Below are positions 1-9,949 of a stretch of DNA of 64,000 nucleotides, piece by piece. The stretch covers positions 18,981,501 to 19,045,500 of the forward strand of contig SSBO01000012.1 in NCBI GenBank assembly GCA_005281725.1, in the 5' to 3' direction. How positions within the stretch are numbered: the stretch's first letter is position 1; every line of letters starts with the position of its first letter. Source of the DNA: Wuchereria bancrofti. Lineage: Eukaryota; Nematoda; Chromadorea; Rhabditida; Onchocercidae. A program made the translations under genes and the position numbers. The notes beneath the pieces were generated by a model. The model ran no database searches. It saw only the letters and a list, made by a program, of their open reading frames with translations, and was not told where the DNA came from.

Positions 1-46
1 GATTTTTTTTTTTTTTTTTTGAAAATCGTTTTATGTATAATTTCAG

Positions 47-667
47 AGAAGGATATGGATATTTCCCGAAGGGACAAGAAACTCGAGTGGTACAATGCTT
101 CCATTTAAGAAAGGTGCTTTCATTATAGCACGTGAAGCCAACGTATGTCGTCCATAGTTTTTTTGTTTTTTTGAATTGATAAAATTGGTAGCTTTTTTTA
201 AATGTCTTAGGTAAAACTTTATTTAGTTATACAGTTTCTTCATCATTTTTAAGGAGTGTTGAGAAGTTATTGATAGTATTACCGATTTTCTTGCATCATT
301 TTCCAATAATATTTTTGCAGGTTCCGATTATTCCAATAGTTATTTCATCATATCAATCATTTTATCGAAAAGTAGGCTTTTTTATTTAAACTTTCGATTA
401 ATGTCATACTGTGTAATTATCTAGAATACCTTATTCTAATAACTTTATCATTCATATTAGTTCTGGTACATCTTAAAGTTGTGAGCAAATTTTTGTAGTC
501 CATTTCAGGATGATTATAAATTTGATTATGGTGGTCGTGTAATAATTGAAATTCTTCCGGCAATCGACTCATCCGCATATTCTGACATCGACAGTTTGAG
601 TGAAGAATGTCATAAACAGATGGAAAATGTTTATCGAAAAATAAGCGATGAATTATGTTCGAAATAG
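47..667 (+). CDS. 1-acyl-sn-glycerol-3-phosphate acyltransferase (LPAAT/AGPAT), 3' partial
   Basis: This is the C-terminal part of a membrane-bound PlsC-family acyltransferase. The family transfers an acyl group to lysophosphatidic acid to make phosphatidic acid in the ER. Three exons join in phase: 47-142, 321-371 and 509-667 (TAG). The first reads [12 protein letters not shown], the family's motif III (FPEGTR), then LPFKKGAF. The second begins [11 protein letters not shown], the motif IV that lines the acyl pocket. The third is a hydrophilic tail ending in DELCSK. Acceptors are TTTCAG or TTGCAG and donors GTATGT or GTAGGC. The catalytic HX4D motif and the N-terminal membrane segments would lie upstream, outside the window. 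C. elegans acl-1/acl-2 are the likely relatives. I cannot separate AGPAT paralogues from this fragment. Confidence 0.9.
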
Positions 668-3600
668 GGGGTAGTCCCTTTCTACCGAGTTACTTTATTG
701 CTTTATTTTGTGTTCTTTTTTACAAAATCATTTATTGCATCATTTTATTCATTGCATTGTATATAATATTGTTTAAAATATATTGCTTTGTTTACAACAT
801 CACCACTAAGTTTACCTCAAGGCAATTGATCTAGTTTTGCACAATTCCTGTAATTTTTCAAATTTTCAGAGCCTTTTTTATATATAAATGTAATCATTTC
901 AGATCCTTTTTATATATAAATGTTATCCTAAAAGGAAAAGCAATTATTTTTTAAGATAGCATATAATGTATTCACTTACTTCATTTGATTTATTTGCTTA
1001 ATAATGGGGTTCATTTACCTTCTGACTTGCAGTATAATATTCTTGAAGCAATTGAAAAGTAATAACTAAGAATTATATATGCACAAAAAAACATCGAAAT
1101 ATTTACTCAATTAAATGAAATCGAAAAAATTTGTGAATTGCCAGGTTGGTATATTTGTTTTGCCCACTTATTTATGTGTCTTTTTTATCTAAAAAGATGT
1201 CCAGTCTTGTAAATATTTTCAAAATTCCTTGGACTTATCGCTAATGACTCTTGGATTGCGAAACTTTCCAACATAATATGGATTATGAAGGGATGGCTAA
1301 CATTCTCAAAGGGCAAATTTGTTGGAAAATGATCACAGGGAAACTTTTAAAGTCCTCAGGTCTTCCAGTATCTACCTATCAAAGTGGAAATGAAGATAAA
1401 GCGATAAAATTGAAGTATAAACTAAACTATGATTTGCCTATTATTTATAAACAAGTTGGTGGGAGTAGGAGCGACTGACATGGCAGACTTCGTGATTCAA
1501 TTTACAATTATTTTATCCATCGAATTATCTTTCCTGATTTGTGTTTTTCTCCCTAACATTGCACCGAAATATATCTTTGCTACTCCGACCAAATCGTGAA
1601 CCATTCAGAATTCACTAGGAATTGGTCTAAGCACAATGAACAAGCCAAAGTCAACTTGGAAATGTCATTGGATCATGGGACTTGTTTAAATCGATAATGT
1701 TCAATATTATCTTCTGTTACTTGTTTCTTTATATCCTTTGGTTGTAAAATTAGTGTATGATATGATATCATCAATGCAAAATAACATCATTTATTCAACA
1801 TCTATTCAGCAAATACTTATTCAACCTTTTCCTTTCATTACCTTTTTTTATTCAGCCTATAAAATAGCAATACGTAATTAACAAAAATTATTTCTACTCA
1901 TTTTCTTGTCCTTAATAATGCTTTCTATATGCTATAATTTCCCATATGCTATTGAATCTTTAAAATTATGCTAATGAAAATTTCAATTTTACCATACACA
2001 TTTCCAATCTCATTTCATATTCATAGAAAAGTCAACGTATATTACTAATTAATGGTTCAGCTGTAAATTCCAGATGAAGTTTGTTCCTGTTAAACTTATT
2101 GTAGGAAAATTGATGCAGGAAAATTGCCGTTTTTCCAAGGATAACCAAATAATATTTTAAAATACTTCGACATACAACATGGAATATTAACCTGCAGTAT
2201 TAATATCTGAAAACTATTTAACTAAAATTATTGTTGTAATTAAATGATATCATCACTTCTTATAGCTGAAATTATTGATAAAGTTCACTTCTCCTAAAAG
2301 ATTTTAAAAGATTTGAAAATCCAGATTTGGTCATTTTTCGAGTAAATTTAATATATAATAACAACAAAAAAAAACAAATGCATAAACTATAATTATATAA
2401 GATTGCACTAAATTTACCTCGTTTCATAGTTTGACCTTTTCGTAATGCAAGAGTGTCTCTCCAAATGTTTCGTCTTGTTTCCTATAATTGTAATTAATCA
2501 ATTGTTCATTTTCTTTTTGTAACAGAACAAATAAAAGTTAATTATCAGTCTTTAACTATTTATTGTAACTGATTAATAGGAAATGAATTAACAAAATTAA
2601 TCGTAGCAATTTAAAATAGATTCAAATATATTAAAAATGTATTCAAACTTGTTAATTATTTAAAATAATGGTCGAATATGAATGAAGAATTTCTAAGTTT
2701 AAATTTACTAAAAAATGAAACTTATAATTTATACCTCTAATGTTGTCATTCGTTTTTTCAAATGTTGTTTTGCACGCTCAATTCGTAGAAACAACGATAT
2801 ATGGGTGACACTCATTATTGCAAGCAAAAAAAAGAGATATAAATATTACAATTCGAGCATTTTTACGATTGTCCATTATGAAAAACTAAAATTGTTAAAG
2901 CAAAAATCGCTTTAAATCTTTAAACTAAGCGCTTTTCTTGTTATTTCTTGCTTTTTTGTTTGCTTTCTATTAAAAATTTAAATGAAAAAACTTATAAAAC
3001 TATTTGTAAAAAAAAATAAAATAGAATTTAATGGTGGAAAAACGATTTTTTATTAAAATATTAATAATAGAGAAATGATGCGATGAAATGCGATGATATT
3101 TAGATATTCAAAATGAAGGAATTTCAACAGAAATTTTTGAAAAATAGAATGTTAGTTTAAGGAGAAAAAGATTAACAAACTAGAATTCTGTTTTAAAAAA
3201 AAATTAACATTAATTGCCATTATTAATTTATTTCAAAAGTTGAATAATAAATAAATTACTGTTTTTGCACGGGACAATTTCTTATTAATTAAAAAACTTA
3301 TTAATAAAAACAATTTGCTAGTGATTTAATTCAAGGAACTGAAATGGTAAGCGAACAATTTGAAGATTGCCAAATATTAATTGAAATTCAGGTGTTACAT
3401 TTTGAAATACTTCAACTATTGAAATATGAATTATATGATCAGTACATTTAGATTCATATTTTAAGGTCAAGGTTATAGTATAAGATCTATGTTCTCATCC
3501 TCCAAATATCTGGTAATCAGTCTTCTTACTGATTTATCTCGTAATTGGTTTTCTTTTTCATAACTGTCATATAATCAAAATTTTACAACTGGAAAAACGA

Positions 3601-4892
3601 AATTTTAAAAAAAAAGAAAAAAATAACTAATTATAAATAATGTGTCAAAAATGTTGAATTAAATAATATAAAATAATTCGATAAATGAATGCGAAATATC
3701 TGAACCAATAAATAATTGTTAGCAAATTAATAATTGTTTATTTAAAACACAATTAATTATCTAAATATTATTATTTTACAAATTTATTCATTGTCATTGA
3801 TTGTAAAACTGTTGAAATTGCTTGAATACTTGAAAAACTTGAAAAATGTTATAACTTAATATAAGTTTAGAAGCACTCGAAATATTATTGAATTTATTCC
3901 TTCAATGAATAAGCTTAATTTCATTTAGCTTTCAATTTGAATTGCTACTGCAGTACTTTACTTCAAAAGCAGATACCATTATTTATCATTGATTAGCACC
4001 AATAAATTAATTATCATCGATGTTTCATTTCATTATATTTAGACGGGACAATAATCAATTGTTGTTGTATTAGTAAATAGTTTAATTGAATGCTAAATCT
4101 AAACTTTAGATATCATATATCACTAAGCTTTAATTTATATTTTAATTCAATAGCTCTATAGCTAATGGAATCGTTTCTGTTGTCATCATCATTATTATCA
4201 ACTTTTAATTAAGAAAATCTTTGGTATCACAATGAATTTAAAGGATTTGATGATCACAACAAGGCCTTAACGACAATTTCATGACGGATTTCATCAAACT
4301 GCGACAAAACGGACGAATTAGTTGTTTCTTTCTCTCACTTTACATGATAAAAATAAATTTAACAATTTTTATCACTGACAAAAGATAAAACTATGTGAGT
4401 AATTTGAGTATCAAATAAGAAATGCATAAAAACTGAAATACTCGAAATTGTAGTATTAGCAATAATAGTATGTAATAATGGAAGTAATTGAAGTAAAGTT
4501 TGTATGTACTTTATATATATATAATTTATTTTACTTGATTTTAATGTCGGATCGTTAGAATTTTTTCAGAATTTCACCATACGACGATTATTCCTCAAAA
4601 AAAAAAAAACAAATCTTTTTAAATGTAATTTTTGGAATCAATAATTTGCAGCAATTTTATTTCAATCTTTCCTTATAAATCCTTCTTCTTACCAAAAGAA
4701 AAATAAATAAATAAAAAAAAAATAAAAAAAGAGAAATATTATGATCTGATAGGTAACGGTTTTGCATAAAAATACATTCATTTCAAATTCAAATGGTTTG
4801 GATGCTCACAATTGCTCATAATTTATTTCATTTTTTTTTTAATGTATCATTTAACTTTTTTCTTTTCTCTTTTGTTTTACAATAAAAAAATT
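668..4892. other. Gene-poor AT-rich interval
   Basis: I see no supported gene here. A 75-codon open frame at 1251-1478 has no recognisable domain and no good splice context. The interval contains 1530-2103, an exact copy of 9027-9600, followed at 2108-2218 by a near copy of 11031-11141 (listed separately). The rest is AT-rich DNA with A/T runs. It includes the 3' flanks of the acyltransferase on the left and of the minus-strand inhibitor gene on the right. Confidence 0.6.
1530..2218 (+). repeat. Duplicated chemoreceptor 5' flank with internal deletion (copy 1)
   Basis: Positions 1530-2103 (574 bp) match 9027-9600 with no difference I could find by eye. After a short junction, 2108-2218 matches 11031-11141 with only a few substitutions. 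In the second copy, 9601-11030 (chemoreceptor exons 1 and 2 with flanking DNA) separates the two blocks; here it is missing. So this copy is the same locus with about 1.43 kb removed. It could be a segmental duplication, or a second haplotype retained by the assembler, because the other copy starts right after an N. Confidence 0.85.
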
Positions 4893-6726
4893 TCAACAGA
4901 AATATGGTACTACTGGAAAAGGCATGAATCGCTTATGTCTGTGACGACGATTCTGATCATTTATACGACGCTTTTCTCTTGACATCATATTCCATGGAAA
5001 TTCCGTATGTGATGGATTTCGTACATCCCACAGAAAACTCTGCAATTGTTGACTATTAGTATTAAATTAAAAAAAAATTTTTTTATGACTGCTACAAAAA
5101 TGAAAACAAGCAAAAAAGATTTTTTTCAAATTGTATATTTTATTCATGCTAACATTTAACACTCAGCAAATGAATTACTCTATTCTTTTTATTATACTAA
5201 GTTCAGTTTTTTACTTTCTGTTATTCTGTTTACAAAATTAAAGGATCAAAAATCGCCTTATTTTAAAATAAATCTTTTAATTAATAATTTTTGTCTCTGA
5301 AAGGTATTACCTTACATTTAATCTTTGATTAATAATGCTATATTTACTCAGAAATGATAATATTTTAGTCAAATCCATCTTTCAAAGTAGCCAATTTTCT
5401 TTTCTAAATTATTATTCAAATAGATTAAAACTTCATACAAGTCAAAAGGTCAAAAGTCAGGTGAGTTTATTATAACTTGAAAATGATTGCAATAAAATTA
5501 AGTTGGTTTAATAGCTTTATTGGCAAGAAGTTAGCATTGTTAATTAAAGTATTTACAGAAATACTTTAATATTTCTGCAACAAAATTTGATGTAATAAAA
5601 AATTATTATTAGTTCTGCAATAAGCTAATTTTTACTATTTTATTTTTTTCTACTTGAAAACTGCTAACTTTTTTATAGATTATAAAGCTCAAATCAAATT
5701 AAAAACTAAAAAACTAACTCGTTGTATACTATCTTGAAGATTTACACTCCAGCGATTTACTTCTTGATTATAGATTTCCAATTTTCGATAATCCATTACT
5801 GTCATATCACGTAAATATAAGCCATTTTTGTAGATTTTTCCATTCTAAACATTGCTTTTCTTTTTTAATGTTTTTTTCCATTCTTTTCTTTTTTTATTTT
5901 CTTTGTTTACAAATTATAAATAAATAAAATATCTTTAATCTAATTTAATATTTATATTCTATAAATTTCATTCTAATATTTTAGAAAATTTTGAGTGCAA
6001 ATTATTTTTGACAAAGAATGAAGGAAAAAAAGAAAAGAAAAATAAAATAAAAATGATAAAACTGAAAAAAAGAAAAAAGAAAAAAGCGGTCCCTTATTGT
6101 TTGTAGTTTATTAATTAATGATTTCATGAAAATTTTTTAATGTTTTGTCATCAGCAAAAATAACGATCACTGAGCAAAATTGCTTAATTAAAAAATGAAA
6201 GAATGCAGAGAAAATTACAATAACATAGCATCCGTTACTACCAGAAACAAATAGACCATTGGCATCGTAGCAAACATTGTTGACACAGATGACATTATTG
6301 TTGAAACTATTGATAATTGTATGTTGTACTTGTGATTTAACCAATGTAACAAGTAACAACAGATAGAAACTGAAAACTTTTATGAAATTATAGGCATTTG
6401 AATATTGTTAAATAAAATTATTAATGGAACATCAAATGGTCATTATTGTTGATAATTTTTTTTTTCCAAAACAACTATCATTTTCATACATATCATTATT
6501 TTAATTTCGGTTTTTTTTCTCGCATTTTCTTGGCTTTTTTGCTTTTTCATGTAAATAAACGCAATAGACTATTGCTATTAGATGCAAAATCTAAAATCTG
6601 AAATTAAGAAAAGAAATTTTAAAGAAAATCGAATTTATTCAATTTGTTCAAATGTTCGATCTTCTATTCTAATAAATAGCAAAAAGAACAAAAACACAGA
6701 GAAAAAAGAGAAGAAACTAACAGCAT
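4893..6726 (-). CDS. Pepsin inhibitor-3 (aspin/Av33-like) domain secreted protein
   Basis: Predicted secreted protein of the nematode-specific pepsin inhibitor-3 family, whose known members inhibit aspartic proteases. Exons in transcription order: tiny start exon 6726-6722 (ATG plus two bases, inferred), 6369-6219, 5844-5719 and 5039-4893 (TGA). All join in phase, giving about 142 residues. The N-terminus MLFYLLLLVTLVKS looks like a signal peptide. The core matches the PI-3 repeat: GCYVI at the end of one exon, then NGKIYKNGLYLRDMT and an alpha-helical stretch (YRKLEIYNQEVNRW). The C-terminus is basic (KRR, RRHRHKR) and ends VVPYFC, like the Pro-rich PxFC ends of the family. The domain before GCYVI is much shorter than in two-domain PI-3 proteins. 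The start exon is the least certain part. Confidence 0.72.
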
Positions 6727-9700
6727 CTTCTCGCTGTGACATATAATAAGTCGAAATAATAATGGAAACTCGAAAAGTTATTTAGTTGACTGAGAAAAGA
6801 GAATGAATTTTTTTTTTTTTTTTTAAGAGAGAATTAAACAAACGAAATATGTATGAATTAGAGATGAAAGAAGGATTGAAAAGTGTAATAAAAATGTTGT
6901 ATTAAAGTGAATAAAGTGCAAAAATTTCAAAATAATTATTTAGAAAATTGATTTTTACAAAGTTTTAAGGAAGCAAAAAAACAGTTAATTTTGTCCTTTG
7001 TAAAATACTTCGCTGATGACAAAAACTGATTCTTCAAATGAAAAGAAGAAAAAAACTTTGCTTTCTAAAAGTTTTATTTGCTCAGCAATAAAGTTAAACC
7101 GATCTCAGAAATCAACCATTTCAATCAGATTTGATGGTAATATTTAAAAACGGAAATTTTTTTTTTGGTTTTTGATAATTTTAAAATTGACAAAAGAAAT
7201 GAATAAGTAATTTTCTGCAATTCTATTGCTGTTATATAATGAAGTTATCAGTTTTAAAAGTGAAATTCAAATTGAGACCGTAGTTGAAATTAAATTTATC
7301 AGAAAATATTCATATGACATCTCGAATATAAAGAAAACCAGTCTTTATATTCAGATTATTATCACACAAACGACATTGGTACAGAATGTTTGAAGGTCTT
7401 CTTCCTTGTTGTATCAGTGATAAGACTGAAGAAAAGTTAAAATGAAGTGGGTCAATTATTTATTGTAAATTATATTATTCATAATTTAGTTTAAAAAAAA
7501 TAAATGTCTTTAATTAAATTTTCAATTTAATATCACTGTTGCCTTTAATTTGTGCTTTCTTTTTCCTTTTTTGATAATATTATATTTTATAATTGCGTAA
7601 TTATTTATTCATTATGATATTGTTATTTATACTTTGTTCTAAAAAGTACTTTCATCCTTTTGATTGATAATAAAATTTGAAAACCCATTGTTTTGATTTG
7701 TTATCTTTTCTTCTTCATTTTTCTCCTCACAAACATTTCATGAAATAATATTTACAAAATATTAACTATAAATATCTATGTAAAAATGTAATCGCCAGAT
7801 TATAACATAAATTAAGAAATGAAATGCAATAATCACAATGCATCTTTAAAATTTATTTTATACCTCTTATCACTGCAAAACTATTTAGAATTGTTTGCAA
7901 AAAAAGGTGAAATATAAGTGTTTCATTGAAATGATAACGAAACTAATAGAAATTTGTTTTCAGATTTTTTATGAAATCAGGAAAAAATTAACAGTTATCT
8001 CTTCTTGCTTCATTTTTCTCTTTACAAACATTTCATGAAATATTTACAAAATATTGAATGTAAAAAATATCTATGCATATTTTTGTACATTATATGAGCA
8101 ATTAGTTTGAAACATTGGAAAAATGAAATTACTAATTGTTCACAAATAAAATTAAAAATAAACAGTTAGTTTTATTTCCAAAAAAAAAAAAACACAAATT
8201 TTTATCCTCCATATTATTTTTTCTATTATTTGAGTTAAACTATCAAAAATTTCAACTCTTTCTAACTAACGTAAAAGTAAACTAATCAATAAAATATCAC
8301 AATTTGTTTTTGTTACTTAAAAAGAATGAAAAAGCAAAAAGTTAGCAGAAAAAGGAACAACAATCAATTTTATCAATACAACAACATTTAGCGGTAATTG
8401 AAAATAATTGAAAATGCAGAATTATTATTATTTTCTACAAAGTGAATTAACACAAAATGAATAGTAAAAAATTTTATCATTCGATAAAAATATTTGAAAA
8501 AAAAAACAGATTTTTATTATCACTTCTTTTTTTTGTACAAATCGTTGTGTTATTTATATATTATTTTATTTCAAAGAATTGATATTTAAAAAAAATTTGT
8601 GCTTAGTGGTAAAATTTATTGTATCTTTATTTATATCACTATTATTATTATCACCATAATCACCATCACCACCATTATTATGAATTTGAGATTTTAAAAA
8701 TAAATGAAAGAAAAATTCTTTTTTATGATAAATTAATAATTTGGAAAATTTCTTAATATCAGAAAGAGAAAGAAGAATGAAATCAATATATAGTAAATAT
8801 ATCATTACGATTATATTGGAACATACTGTTATATATTATTACTTGAGAAATAAAAGAAAATACTGAATTGAATTTAAAAAACAGTTCCAATGATAATTGT
8901 ATAATTTGTTGCCTTGCTAATTATTAATTTTCTTTTTTTCTTTTATTTCAATAAAATATTTCAATAAACTATAGATCAGAAATATGCGAGCCCTTAAAAA
9001 ATTTGAAATTTAACAATTTAAAAAANTTTCCTGATTTGTGTTTTTCTCCCTAACATTGCACCGAAATATATCTTTGCTACTCCGACCAAATCGTGAACCA
9101 TTCAGAATTCACTAGGAATTGGTCTAAGCACAATGAACAAGCCAAAGTCAACTTGGAAATGTCATTGGATCATGGGACTTGTTTAAATCGATAATGTTCA
9201 ATATTATCTTCTGTTACTTGTTTCTTTATATCCTTTGGTTGTAAAATTAGTGTATGATATGATATCATCAATGCAAAATAACATCATTTATTCAACATCT
9301 ATTCAGCAAATACTTATTCAACCTTTTCCTTTCATTACCTTTTTTTATTCAGCCTATAAAATAGCAATACGTAATTAACAAAAATTATTTCTACTCATTT
9401 TCTTGTCCTTAATAATGCTTTCTATATGCTATAATTTCCCATATGCTATTGAATCTTTAAAATTATGCTAATGAAAATTTCAATTTTACCATACACATTT
9501 CCAATCTCATTTCATATTCATAGAAAAGTCAACGTATATTACTAATTAATGGTTCAGCTGTAAATTCCAGATGAAGTTTGTTCCTGTTAAACTTATTGTA
9601 ATTGTATTCACTTTCATTTTGATTATTTTGTGATCTTTCTTCCTCTTCTTATTTATCATGCAGGTTTTTCAAATTTTTTTTTATATCTATAGAGAAAGAT

Positions 9701-9949
9701 TTCATTTATTGCAAATTTACGAAACGTTGAACCACAAAATTTCTACGTTTATCATGAATATTTATTTATTTGTCTATTTAATTAATATTTATTTATTTGT
9801 CTAATTTATCTGTTTATTTATCTATTTATTTATTTATCTACTTACTTACTTATTTAATTATTTATAATTGTAATCGTCTTATAAAAAGATTTTATTTGTT
9901 GTAAATTTACGAAGCAATAAAGCATAAAATTTCTAGGTTTATCATAAAT
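6727..9949. other. Gene-poor interval with assembly N and duplicated block
   Basis: No convincing gene. Position 9026 is an N, the only ambiguous base in the window. 9027-9600 is the second copy of the block at 1530-2103. A 75-85-bp sequence near 7705-7785 recurs imperfectly near 7995-8080. 9760-9860 is a TTTA/TCTA-rich simple repeat just upstream of the chemoreceptor. An open frame on the minus strand at 8566-8805 is Asn/Ile/Lys-rich low complexity and is not supported. Confidence 0.55.
9027..9600 (+). repeat. Duplicated block, copy 2, adjoining N
   Basis: This is the second copy of the 574-bp block at 1530-2103, apparently identical. It begins at the first base after the N at 9026 and lies 350 bp upstream of the chemoreceptor start codon. 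The abrupt start at the N suggests that the duplication boundary is also a contig join. Confidence 0.85.

Noticed and set aside
1251..1478. 75-codon plus-strand open frame after the acyltransferase
   Set aside because: No domain, no convincing splice sites and no phase-compatible partner exon. Length is within chance for this composition.
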